From assembly GCA_022828595.1 (NCBI GenBank), contig JAKGHH010000003.1, positions 54,921,759 to 54,985,758 of the forward strand: DNA of 64,000 bases, given 5' to 3'. Under the pieces are notes generated by a model. That model did not search any database and was not told the origin of the DNA. It saw nothing but the letters and a program-made list of their open reading frames with translations. The stretch is from Nelumbo lutea. Taxonomy: Eukaryota > Streptophyta > Magnoliopsida > Proteales > Nelumbonaceae. Each line of letters opens with the position of its first letter. Positions within the stretch are counted from its first letter, which is position 1. Position numbers and translations under genes: made by a program. Shown in pieces: positions 47,201 through 55,047 of the stretch.

Positions 47201-49996
47201 GTTGATTGGCTTCCTTGGGCCGAGTATTGTTATAACACTGCCTATCATCTTCCTTAGGAATGACACCTTTCTAGGTCTATGGCCGTGACCCTCCTCGTTT
47301 GTTATCCTATGAACCCGGTTCTACTCGTTTGGAGGAGATTGATCGTTCCCTACAAGAACGCGATGCCCTTCTAGTTGAAGTTTCTCTTCGCTTACAACAA
47401 GCACAACTACGCATGAAGCATGCCTATGACCAGCATCATCGGGAATTGTCATTTGAACCGGGACAATTTGTTTGGTTGAAGCTTCAGCCCTATCGACAAC
47501 GCTCCTTGGGTCACAGGGCTGCTCCTAAATTAGTTCCTAAATTTTATGGACCCTTCAAGGTTTTGTGGCGGATTGGTACGATTGCATACTAGCTGGATCT
47601 GCCAGAGCACAGTAGGATCCATGATGTTTTCCACATTTCCTTGCTCAAGCTGTTTAAGGGTATTCCTCCTAACAGAGTTCCCTCCTTACCACCCTTGAAA
47701 GAAGGCAAACTCATTCCCCAACCTCGGGCTCTTGTTCGCTCCAGAATCAATTGGGGTGTTCTTGAAGTCTTGGTGGAATGGGCCAACTTACCATCAGCCG
47801 AAGCTACCTGGATCCCTTTGACTGAGTTTCAAGACACATATCCTGGTTTTGAGCTTGAGGACAAGCTCTTAGTCTAGGAGGGGAGTAATGATGTGGACGC
47901 TTTTATTGGGAAGAAATGTCGCTGCCGGCAGCAGCAGTAAAGGGTGAAAGATTTGCTGATTCTCATCTTATCTAATTCTAGCTAGATACAATTCTATCTT
48001 ATCTGTTCAGTATTCTTATCTTATTTATTTCCAGTAGTATGGATTAGTAGGGAGTCTTATCTGTTCAGTGTTCTTATCTTATCTGTTCAGTAGTATAGAT
48101 TAGTAGGGAGTCTTCCTAATCAGTAAGGAGTCTTCCTAAAAGTAGGATTCTTATCTTCTTGTAATCTCCTATTTAAGGAGCTGATGATATTCAATAAAGG
48201 CATCGAAATTTTCAGTCAAGAGAGAGCAGAGGAGGGTTGGTGATCTCTTGGACAAATCACCATTAAGGCGCCAAGATAGGTTCCTCAAGAAAAGGGAGGA
48301 ACAAGGGAAAACAAGAGGTTTTCCCCGTGGACCGACCCGTGACGAGATCCTATTCGCGGGCCCTTAGCAGTCAGATCCAAGAGGACCAAGAACTTGCTTT
48401 ATGGTTGAGGGCTGCCACCTGATTGTGTAGCTCATTTGCCTACCTAAAAAGGAAAAAGGAAGCATGCTTTATATTAAAAGCCATTTCACCTACCTCTGCT
48501 AAACACAATGTATGGTGGTGCCTGATGTGTTAGCATTCCTTTTGGTTTGTTAAGTCATGGCTAGCGTATTGAAAACAATTCTATTGTTTTTAGGGTTCTT
48601 GATGCACATTTGCAACTGCATATTTTATGTTTCTAATTGTAGTGAGCTTTTCAATTGCAAACATCTAGGACATTGATTTTTTTTTTAAATTTCTAAACCA
48701 GGTTCAACAAATGACTTCATATTTGTTAAAAATTTCTAAACCGAGTTCAACAAATGACTTCATATTTGTTACTTTCATTGCCTTGAAAATGATTTGTGGA
48801 ATGCATCCTTATGGCAGTGGTCTTCAAGTTTCTTTTTCTCCTTCAAATAGAGAAGTCTTTGCCTACAATGGCCTTACGCATATTTCCAATATCAATGAAA
48901 AAAATGTTCCTATTATCGGTTGTAGCTTTGAAGTGCATCAGAAGTTGCTATGTTTATCTAAACATTTGCTACATGAACATACACCTCTTATCCATCAATC
49001 CTTCTTCAAACACTACCATTGCCAACACTGTTCCTTCAGAATCTCTGTTCTTATCCAGTATTGTTTTCCTGTTCCAAGCTTTTTATTTTTGAAAGTTAAA
49101 AGGAAAAAAAATATTAAAATTGAAAAAAAAAAGAAGACTGATTACAATCACCATCCAGGTGTTAAGATAACACCCACCGAACAAACAACAAAAACATAAT
49201 TCAATAGCACAACCATAAGGGAAAGAAAGAATGCCACCCCGAACAACACATCTTAAACATCTTCTTCAAACATTTTGTCTTGTCCATCTCTTTCCTCATT
49301 CCACACCTCTCCTCCTTCCCCAACAACGATCTTCTTCAAGCTCTCTTCCCTCTTGCTTTTCTCAAATGCTTTGAAAGCCCTTCTAGCAAACTCCTCTCTG
49401 CCCCAAAAAAAACAGACCTAAGCTCTTGCCCACCTTTACATCCCCATCAACCAAACACTCAATCTCCACTTCCCACTCTTGTCACTTGCACTGGCTGATG
49501 ATGACACAGACAAGGACATCTATTTAATATTGTGTGTGTGTGTGTGTGTTGTGGGAAGGGGATGTCTGCTAAAGTTCCATTTTATGTGCTTTGCTAATTA
49601 AGGTGATAACAATACTTTTTTACTAGAATGATGAGGGGTGGGTGGAAACCATCATATCCATAGAACATGGTAATCAATTATATCTATATCTATATACATA
49701 TATAGATTAGAGGAGAAGTTGAACTCACAACTTGTTTATTGCTGTATTTGAGTTTATGCAGCTCATACTTGTATACACCTTCAATTGATGCTATATTCTG
49801 TTATAGTGCTTTGTTCTTCTTTAGTTAAAACTAAATAATTAGTTTTTATAGACATTGTAAATTCCTTATGAGGAGTTTTTATTGAATGAGCAGGATGCAC
49901 AACCTCGCACAGTTATTGCACTTTGGAAATCTAAGATTGAGGAACCAAAAATCAATCAACCTGATCCTTCGGTGATAATCTCTGACAAGTCAACAA
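32179..49996 (+). CDS. XBAT35: XBAT35-like ankyrin-repeat E3 ubiquitin ligase, N-terminal part (seven exons)
   Basis: XBAT35-type proteins combine ankyrin repeats with a C-terminal RING finger and ubiquitinate targets. Coding exons: 32179-32280, 32506-32620, 32760-32840, 32984-33072, 33164-33255, 33559-33640, 49894-49996. All junctions are GT/AG and the frame is continuous for about 221 residues. The protein starts [19 protein letters not shown], where MGQQQS fits an N-myristoylation site. Ankyrin repeats follow: [59 protein letters not shown]. Next come [19 protein letters not shown] and [20 protein letters not shown], and exon 7 [18 protein letters not shown] to SDKST. This order matches Arabidopsis XBAT35. 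The intron between exons 6 and 7 is about 16.25 kb of nested transposons. The linker and RING are not found before the window ends, so the next intron exceeds 14 kb or the gene is broken. Confidence 0.9.
32506..32620 (+). CDS. XBAT35: XBAT35-like exon 2 (ankyrin)
   Basis: 115 nt, from [20 protein letters not shown] to NVNAYRP plus one base. First ankyrin repeat. Acceptor TTGCAG, donor GTAAG. Confidence 0.93.
32760..32840 (+). CDS. XBAT35: XBAT35-like exon 3 (ankyrin)
   Basis: 81 nt, [20 protein letters not shown] to LLSHG. Second ankyrin repeat. Acceptor TTTTAG, donor GTGTG. Confidence 0.93.
32984..33072 (+). CDS. XBAT35: XBAT35-like exon 4 (ankyrin)
   Basis: 89 nt, [20 protein letters not shown] to VVRTIE. 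Third ankyrin repeat. Acceptor TTCCAG, donor GTACG. Confidence 0.93.
33164..33255 (+). CDS. XBAT35: XBAT35-like exon 5
   Basis: 92 nt, [20 protein letters not shown] to SRK plus two bases. The donor is taken as GTGGGT at 33256 rather than GTATG at 33260, because only the first keeps the downstream W-A-V-V-I-P frame. Confidence 0.85.
33559..33640 (+). CDS. XBAT35: XBAT35-like exon 6
   Basis: 82 nt, [20 protein letters not shown] to YCGLQ. Acceptor TTGCAG, donor GTATAC. It precedes the giant intron. Confidence 0.92.
33770..34505 (-). mobile_element. Ty3/gypsy remnant: integrase C-terminus and chromodomain
   Basis: On the minus strand from 34505: [50 protein letters not shown], then [20 protein letters not shown], the usual gypsy order of integrase tail, linker and chromodomain-like module. 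A stop follows YIIDL and another lies just after the chromodomain. The sequence to about 33770 is likely the 3' untranslated/LTR part. The rest of pol is absent. It lies in XBAT35-like intron 6, antisense to the gene. Confidence 0.7.
34507..34712. mobile_element. hAT MITE fragment (one end)
   Basis: TACGCCTC-rich sequence ending CGCGTTTTAAAACATTG resembles the right part of the complete MITE at 9223-9681 (GCATGCCTTTTAAATCACTG). The opposite end is missing. Confidence 0.45.
34905..35282 (+). mobile_element. L1 LINE F, left part (host of a nested LINE)
   Basis: RT thumb region: [40 protein letters not shown] and [20 protein letters not shown], ending LLEKEN. The same ORF2 resumes at 40650 with [11 protein letters not shown], so the 5.4 kb in between is a later insertion. 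The 5' part (endonuclease and most of the RT) is absent. Confidence 0.85.
35663..36571 (+). pseudogene. LINE G ORF1 remnant
   Basis: Open for 202 codons from 35663 and then in another frame to 36571. Ser/Arg-rich, with an acidic stretch ([13 protein letters not shown]) and no recognisable zinc knuckle. Its position upstream of the endonuclease frame and its similarity to the fragment at 12.9-13.3 kb identify it as ORF1, the RNA-binding protein of the element. Confidence 0.6.
36930..40503 (+). pseudogene. LINE G ORF2 (endonuclease, RT, RNase H), disrupted
   Basis: Endonuclease: [40 protein letters not shown], and near 37650 SDHCPI; all catalytic positions of the AP-endonuclease fold are visible. 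[20 protein letters not shown] (38331), [44 protein letters not shown], then a frameshift inside the FADDL catalytic box near 39045, and [10 protein letters not shown] (39244). The zinc-binding region is shortened near 39690. RNase [42 protein letters not shown], then a stop, ending near 40503. It would nick DNA and prime reverse transcription if intact; it is not. Confidence 0.9.
40650..42242 (+). mobile_element. L1 LINE F, right part with RNase H and poly(A)
   Basis: Continues the LINE interrupted at 35282: [42 protein letters not shown], a zinc-binding region with [15 protein letters not shown] (about 41296), then RNase H in two frames ([20 protein letters not shown], frameshift near 41780, [51 protein letters not shown]) to a stop at 42128 and an A-run at 42234-42240. 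The closest relative in the window is the minus-strand LINE at 1.7-5.4 kb. Confidence 0.87.
41170..42128 (+). pseudogene. LINE F zinc-binding plus RNase H region, one frameshift
   Basis: Two overlapping frames (41170-41784 and 41781-42128) together hold the last third of ORF2 with one frame change near 41780. RNase H acidic residues are in place ([19 protein letters not shown], and Asp of CADGLARQG). Not a host gene. Confidence 0.8.
42243..42965 (-). mobile_element. L1 LINE H, RNase H end, tail-to-tail with LINE F
   Basis: Minus strand: a linker ([13 protein letters not shown]), then [51 protein letters not shown], a frame break, and [31 protein letters not shown]. Upstream to about 42965 is the end of the zinc-binding region. 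It has no poly(A)/T tract of its own and abuts the A-tail of LINE F, so it is truncated at both ends. Confidence 0.8.
43066..43546 (+). repeat. 5' LTR of gypsy element
   Basis: Starts TGATGTGGACGC and ends CCCTTAGCA. Contains AATAAAGG at about 43371 (poly(A) signal-like) and reiterated TCTTATCT words. Paired with 47889-48369. Confidence 0.95.
43550..43561 (+). other. Primer binding site (initiator tRNA-Met type)
   Basis: TGGTATTAGAGC, three bases after the 5' LTR. It differs by one base from the common TGGTATCAGAGC complementary to the 3' end of tRNA-iMet. Confidence 0.85.
43570..44654 (+). pseudogene. Gypsy gag
   Basis: Starts [18 protein letters not shown], then a capsid-type region ([40 protein letters not shown]). 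A TAG at 44113 truncates it. The same frame continues to about 44400, after which a frame change is needed to reach the zinc knuckle [15 protein letters not shown] (CX2CX4HX4C-like, with the His spaced one residue further). A stop at 44652 lies just before protease. Confidence 0.85.
44658..47877 (+). pseudogene. Gypsy pol: protease, RT, RNase H, integrase, chromodomain
   Basis: Protease with [18 protein letters not shown] (44694). RT: a TGA at 45132 and a frameshift near 45300, then [33 protein letters not shown] and catalytic [13 protein letters not shown] (45641). RNase [21 protein letters not shown] (46071) and [24 protein letters not shown] at 46304 follows, with further breaks. Integrase: the zinc region is degraded ([16 protein letters not shown]), the catalytic Asp is in [14 protein letters not shown], the second in IVSDKDPVF, the Glu in [12 protein letters not shown]; then a TGA at 47192. 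The C-terminus [15 protein letters not shown] has a TAG at 47590, followed by [11 protein letters not shown] and a chromodomain-like end [20 protein letters not shown]. Not translatable as one protein. Confidence 0.92.
47876..47888 (+). other. Polypurine tract of gypsy element
   Basis: AGGAGGGGAGTAA, purine-rich, directly before the 3' LTR. It would prime plus-strand DNA synthesis. Confidence 0.75.
47889..48369 (+). repeat. 3' LTR of gypsy element
   Basis: Same length and ends as the 5' LTR, followed by the GTCAG target duplicate. Confidence 0.95.
48688..48772. repeat. Tandem duplication, 43-bp period
   Basis: Two copies of a unit starting AATTTCTAAACC and ending ATATTTGTTA, with one or two differences. 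In XBAT35-like intron 6. Confidence 0.85.
48773..49893. other. XBAT35-like intron 6, 3' end, no gene
   Basis: Unique-looking intronic DNA with a (TG)n microsatellite at 49531-49549 and short open frames without recognised motifs. Confidence 0.5.
49894..49996 (+). CDS. XBAT35: XBAT35-like exon 7
   Basis: 103 nt, [20 protein letters not shown] to SDKST plus one base, matching the family right after ...LQ of exon 6. Acceptor GAGCAG, donor GTAAGC. In Arabidopsis the next exon carries a nuclear localisation signal and is alternatively spliced (from memory of the literature); it is not seen here. Confidence 0.9.
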
Positions 49997-50199
49997 GTAA
50001 GCTCTTTGATGATACCTTTGGACTTTTTTTTCCATTTCCATATGATGTATAATATTTTGAATTATAATTCTATTTTTGACTAGATATTGGCAAACTGCAT
50101 TACATCCATGTTTTGTGTCATAGATAAATTAAGAATGTATTTATTAATTAATTTGTTTTTTTTTAATTGTGGTTAGAATATGTTTATGTTTTTTTCCCT

Positions 50200-51944
50200 A
50201 TTTGGTTGTGGGAGGGGTTTGCAATTTCTCCAGGGGTGAAAAAGTGAACATCCTTCAGTTTGCAGATGATACCTTATGCTTTATTGATGCTTCTCTTGTA
50301 TAGTTGGAAAATCTGCTTGGGATCCTCAGTTGGTTTGAAGTAGTCACAGGTTTGAAAGTCAACCATACTAAAAGTCAAATAATCCCAATGGGTGAAATCC
50401 CTAACCTCGAAGATTGTGCTAATGTTTTTGGATAGTTAGGTGGATCAGCTCCGGTAAGGTACCTGGGCCTTCCATTGGGGGCTAAATGTTCCTCCTTTGC
50501 CATATGGGATCCAATAATTGAAAGATTGTAAAGAAATTGTCCTCGTGGAAGGCTAAGTATCTCTTCTTTGGTGGTAGAGTGACCCTTCCAGAAAGTACTC
50601 TCTCCAACCTTCCTACCAACTTTCTTTCTCTTTTCCCTATCCCAAATAAAGTGGCTAGAAAAATAGAGACTCTCCAGAAAAGCTTTTTGTCGAGGGGTTG
50701 GGAGGAAGAAAGGAAAATCCACCTTGTGAATTGGAACCAAATTTGCCTTCCTAAGGAACAAGGGGGTCTAGCTTTGAGAAGAATTAAGGTGACAAATTCA
50801 GCACTGCTTTGCAAATGGATCTGGAGATTTGCCACTGAAAGGAGAGCTTGGTGGAGAAGCCTAATTGCATCTAAATTTAGGGTTGAGTGGGGAAACTGGA
50901 GAACTAACCCCCCCACTGGAGTTATTTTTTATGGAAAAGTATCATGATGGGTTTTCCCTTGTTTGATGGGGGAATTAATTTCAAAGTCGGAAAAGGGGAT
51001 AAAATCAAAATTTGGAAAGATCATCGGTGTCTGAATCATTCCTTGGCTGATGAATTCCCTCTTACCTTCCAATGTGCCTCCAACCAGAATGCCTCGGTTG
51101 CTGAAACTTACACAGTTTTGGGCAATGAAGTGATTTGGGCTCCCCAACTTAGAAGATATCTTTTTGATTGGGAAATTCAAGAAGCTTCAAAACTGTTGGA
51201 GACTCTACAGGCTCAAATCATTGACCACAGTCAGGATGATCAGTGGAGTTGGATCTGGTCCAAAGCGGGTGTTTTCTCAGTTAAATCAATGGCTAGTAAA
51301 CTTTGTATTAGAGTGGCATGGGGGATTTCCTTGCTAAACAGATTTGGAACTCAGTCTGCCCTTCTAAAGTTAACTTTCTAGTCTAGACAATGGCATTAGA
51401 CAAATGTTTGTTCAGAACCAATCTTGAGAGAAGAGGATTGCAGATCCTGGATAAGTCCTGTGTCTTTTGTGGTGATCATCTGGAATCAACGAATCATATA
51501 TGCATTCATTGCCCATTTGCTGCTCAGGTGTGGTATCATTTCTTGAAGGCGGTGGGGATTTGTTGGGTCATGCCTAAATCGGTTAAGGAATTACTATATT
51601 GCTGGAAGATTAGTAAATTGAAGAAAAGGGGGAAATTGGTTTGGATCACTATCCCGTCAGCTGTGATTTGGGCCATTTGGTTTGAGAGAAACAACAAAAT
51701 TTTTAATCAAAGAGTGAGAGGATCCGAGGCTATAGTTCAGCTAGCTGTTGGTAAACTGCTCTCTTGGATTTCAGTCACCCCAGAATTCAGACACACAAAT
51801 ACGACTCATTTATTGAGAAATCAGTTAATTTGGTGCTTGTAATAGGGGTCCCTCAGGCCTGCCTGTTTGTTGGCAGGTTCTGTTTTGTACTTTTATGAGT
51901 TTGTTCTAATAAATTTATCTTACCTTTTCAAAACAAAAAAAAAA
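50200..51944 (+). mobile_element. L1 LINE I (lineage without RNase H), 5'-truncated
   Basis: Begins inside RT at RGEKVNILQFADDTLCFIDA, followed by [86 protein letters not shown], a zinc-binding region CVFCGDHLESTNHICIHCPF and WAIWFERNNKIF, ending IWCL at 51842. The poly(A) run is 51935-51944. No RNase H follows, unlike LINEs F, G and H. Several frame breaks. It begins about 200 bp downstream of XBAT35-like exon 7, same sense. Confidence 0.88.
50537..50947 (+). pseudogene. LINE I RT thumb/connection segment
   Basis: 136-codon open stretch, MSSWKAKYLFFGGRVTLPES to GNWRTNPPTG, the region after YLGLPLG in L1 RTs. The next segment (50944-51381) and the zinc-binding segment (51390-51842) continue it in shifted frames. 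Confidence 0.8.
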
Positions 51945-52139
51945 TGCTTTGCATATCTATAATGTTACTATTAAAATGTCGAAAAGGAATGAAACCATGG
52001 AAGAAATCAAGTTTCTTTCAAATCCCATGACCAATTGCAATTTCATAATTTTTTGGTGATTTGGATTTTGGTTGATTTGAGTTTTTTTAAAAGTTATTTT
52101 CTAATTTGTTGGTAATAAGTTAATAGAGTAAGTTCAATA

Positions 52140-52385
52140 GGTGATAGAACCAGAGAAAGTAGACTAAGATGGTTTGGCCATCTAACACCAGTAAAAAAAG
52201 CAATTTATTACAAGTTGAAGGAGCTACAAGGGCTAGGGGCAGACCAAAAAGGACATGGGTTGGAGTAGTAATAGATGATTTGTGCGCTCATAATTTAACA
52301 GTTGATATGGCATTAAATAGAAAGGAATGATGCAACAGGATTTGTGTAGCTGACAACATTTAATTGGGATTAGATGACGATTTAA
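52140..52385 (+). mobile_element. RTE-type LINE, ORF2 C-terminus and tail
   Basis: RTE ORF2 ends in a conserved RLRWFGH block followed by a GRGRPK.TW.EVV region and an A.DR..WR.RI..AD end. Here SRLRWFGHL (about 52161), the GAGCTACAAGGGCTAGGGGC-coded AR-rich part, AAAAAGGACATGGGTTGGAG (KRTWVGV) and GGATTTGTGTAGCTGACAAC match in order, with frame changes. 5'-truncated to about 250 bp. Confidence 0.65.
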
Positions 52386-52719
52386 AATAATATAATATAA
52401 TATAATTTTTGTATATACTATCAAAAGAATTTTACTTTTTTTATATCTTAGGTTTTTCTTGTGGGACATGGTTTGCTGGTTAAATAGAAATAAGGCCAAA
52501 AGGCCTTTACCAAATGTTGGTTCCAGTTATCTAGGATCTTGGGATGAGTGGACTGGATACAGACCTAAACTTTGGCTCGTCTCCCCCCTGCTCTCAGAAT
52601 TGAACTCATGCTCTCATGCTTTTCAGCCCAAGATTTTACCAATTATACCAAACAATTATCCCTATAAAATGGAAATAAGGCACACAACAAAAAATGTAAG
52701 TGGTGAAAAGGTTCTTTTA

Positions 52720-52815
52720 AGTTTTCTTTCAATCAGTTGCAAGTTGAAGGGGCTAGAAGGGTTAGGAGCAAACCAAAAAGGACATTGGCTGAAGTGGTAA
52801 GAAATGATTTCTTTT
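52720..52815 (+). mobile_element. RTE-type LINE fragment
   Basis: GAAGGGGCTAGAAGGGTTAG and AACCAAAAAGGACATTGGCT encode the same ARR..R.KPKRTLAEVVRND-like segment as the element at 52140-52385. Very short. Confidence 0.5.
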
Positions 52816-52821
52816 TGAGAA

Positions 52822-52894
52822 GAGGTAAGGTAAATTGTATTAATTATCATCAATATGTGTAACTGTACAATGAGGTAAGGTAAATTGTATTAAT
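52822..52894. repeat. Direct repeat of 23 bp, 50 bp apart
   Basis: GAGGTAAGGTAAATTGTATT plus AAT occurs exactly at 52822-52844 and 52872-52894, immediately before LINE J. Confidence 0.9.
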
Positions 52895-53880
52895 GAAGAA
52901 CTCTAATTTATTTGAGGAAGGAATTGGTTACAACTTGGGAAATGGGGAACGAATTAAATTTTGGAAAGACTCTTGGTGTCCTGAAGTGTGTCTGAAAGAT
53001 GCCTTTCTTCTCTTGTATCAAATTTCTGTAAATCAGGATTCCTCGGTGGCTGAGAATTTCAATGTGGATGGTAACTCTTTCAGTTGGAACCTAACTTGTA
53101 GGAGACGTCTCTTTGACTGGGAAATTGAGGAGTATGCAAATCTGTTGGGTCTGCTCCATAACCAGAGGATTGACCCAAACATGGAGGATGCTTGGACATG
53201 GAAATGGGAAGCTGATGGCAGGTTCTCTGTAAAGTCTATGTTCAGTAAGTTGATAAGTTCAGGTCAGGGAAACTTTCCGGCTAGGCAGATTTGGAACTCA
53301 ATCAGTCCTAAAGTGAAGTTTTTGCTCTGGACAATGGCTTTAAATAAATGCCTATCCAAAATTAATCTAGTGAAACGTGGCATACAGATTTTGGACATGT
53401 CATGTGGCTTGTATGGAGGGGCAGTAGAAATTACTGAACATCTGGCCTTACATTGCCCAGTCTCGAATTATATTTGGAGGCATTTTCTTCAAGCTTTGGA
53501 AATCAGCTGGGTAATGCCAAATTCTGTGAAGGATCTGCTGTTGTGTTGGCATATTGAAGGTCTCAGCAAGAAAGGTACCTTGGTTTGGAAGACTATCCCG
53601 GCTGCTGTGCTTTGGACTATCTGGATTGAAAGAAAAAACAGCATTTTTCAGGGCAAAGCTGAATCTCCAGAGGAAATGGTGCAGAAAGCTGTGGGTAAAC
53701 TTCTGTCCTGGGTGTCGGCAACGGAGGTGTTTAAAAATCAGAATTTGAGTCTGTTGTTTAGATCTCAGAACTGGATGTATCTGTAATTTGTGGTGGCTCT
53801 AGGCGGCCTCTAATGGTCTAGGCTCCTTTGTACTGGTTATTGATTTAATAAAATCCTTACCTTTTCCAAAGAAAAAAAAA
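52893..53880 (+). mobile_element. L1 LINE J, 5'-truncated with an intact C-terminal frame
   Basis: Same lineage as LINE I (no RNase H). An uninterrupted 297-codon frame (52893-53786) covers FEEGIGYNLGNGERIKFWKD, WTWKWEADGRFSVKSMFSKL, QIWNSISPKVKFLLWTMALN, a zinc-binding region in which CGLYGGAVEITEHLALHCPV replaces the usual C..C, and WTIWIERKNSIFQG, ending NWMYL. AATAAAATCC lies near 53848 and the poly(A) run is 53872-53880. No endonuclease or RT is present, so the intact frame probably reflects youth rather than function. Confidence 0.85.
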
Positions 53881-54089
53881 GACTCTGTACTTTACACAAG
53901 ATTTAAGATTTCCCCAAAAAAGTTAACAGCCAAAAAAGAGGAGAGATTACTGTCATTTGAAAAATGGAGAGATTGATAACTGTTGTCTTGGAGCCTCCAC
54001 TACACCATTGTTCACTTTCTCCAGCAGATTACTCTTCTGTTCAAGGATTCTTGAGTTTCTTTCCAACCAAACTAACCACAAAACAGCCA

Positions 54090-54232
54090 AGGGAAGCAGG
54101 ATTTAAGTGCTCGCAATTTAACAATAGATATTGCATTAAACAGAAAGGAATGGTGAAACAGGATTCAAATAGCTGACCCCATATAGTTGGGGTATGGTTT
54201 CGATGATGACTACGACAACAACGATGATTAGT
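54090..54232 (+). mobile_element. RTE-type LINE 3' tail
   Basis: GGATTCAAATAGCTGACCCC, then ATATAGTTGGGGTATGG and a GATGA/CAACAACGATGATTA simple-repeat end, as in RTE elements. Confidence 0.6.
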
Positions 54233-55047
54233 GGTGTGTTGGTATGGAGTTTCCACAAACAAGGGGTGCATCAAATAGTTAGGTTGCATTCTTTCTGTGT
54301 AAAAATAGTTGCTGTAATTCCCTATTCTAACCTATCAAGCCTAACTTTTTAATGTTAGGACTATTAGGATCAATATCTTAAATTTAGAAGAGATCTTTCT
54401 TTGTTGACTAGTCAAAGAGGCCAATACAACTAGTCATCACTTTACTGCATCAGTAAATTGGGTGAAGCAGCAATCATGCCACTTTTATTCACCCTATTGT
54501 TCTGGGGTCAAAACTTGCCCATTTTTCATGGTATTGGTGTCATTTAGGGCTGCAACTTTGGCTGGCTTTGGGTTGAGCATTTTTAAAATTTAAATGGTAC
54601 CACCCCAAGGGCCTAGGGGTTTGATAGAGTGTAAATTCTTCAAGTTGGGTATCCAACTTGCATCCCTAGTGACATTAAGTTGGTTATCTATCCAACGAGA
54701 CCAAGATCTTGTACCTGTGATGCATTTTGAGCAAGTTACGACCATTTTAACTAAGTAGGCGCTTGCAACAGAATAGAAAGTTTTATACCTTAAAGTTGCA
54801 TTTTTTGTTCTAGTTTTAGTAAGATTAGCATTGAACATTAGCGGTCAAGAGCCCATATTTAAGTGTTTGTATGGGCTATACATTGATTTGTTTTTGTTGT
54901 AAAGCAATTAGGAGTTATTTCAGGTCAATTTAATCCAAATTGGAATTTCTAAAGGGAGATACAATCCAACATTTCTTTTTGATGAGTAAAAGTTTGGTTT
55001 AGTGAATTTTAGTTGTTGCTAATTATCTCTGCCTCTCTTCAACTTTT
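54233..55047. other. No gene recognised
   Basis: AT-rich DNA between the RTE tail and the long inverted repeat. Short frames only. Confidence 0.5.

Larger units (their letters stand above)
43066..48369 (+). mobile_element. Complete Ty3/gypsy chromovirus-type LTR retrotransposon (decayed coding)
   Basis: 5' LTR 43066-43546 and 3' LTR 47889-48369, both 481 bp, TG...CA. Flanking 5-mers are identical: GTCAG at 43061-43065 and 48370-48374. A primer site follows the 5' LTR and a purine tract precedes the 3' LTR. The interior encodes gag, protease, RT, RNase H, integrase and a C-terminal chromodomain-like module, the gypsy order. About 21 mismatches between the LTRs by eye (about 4.4%), mostly transitions, imply a fairly recent insertion. 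Several stops and at least four frameshifts make it non-autonomous. It sits in XBAT35-like intron 6, sense to the gene. Confidence 0.95.

Noticed and set aside
48711..49199. 162-codon plus-strand frame in XBAT35-like intron 6
   Set aside because: Begins in a tandem duplication and contains no recognised domain; low-complexity Lys-rich end from an A-run. Treated as chance.
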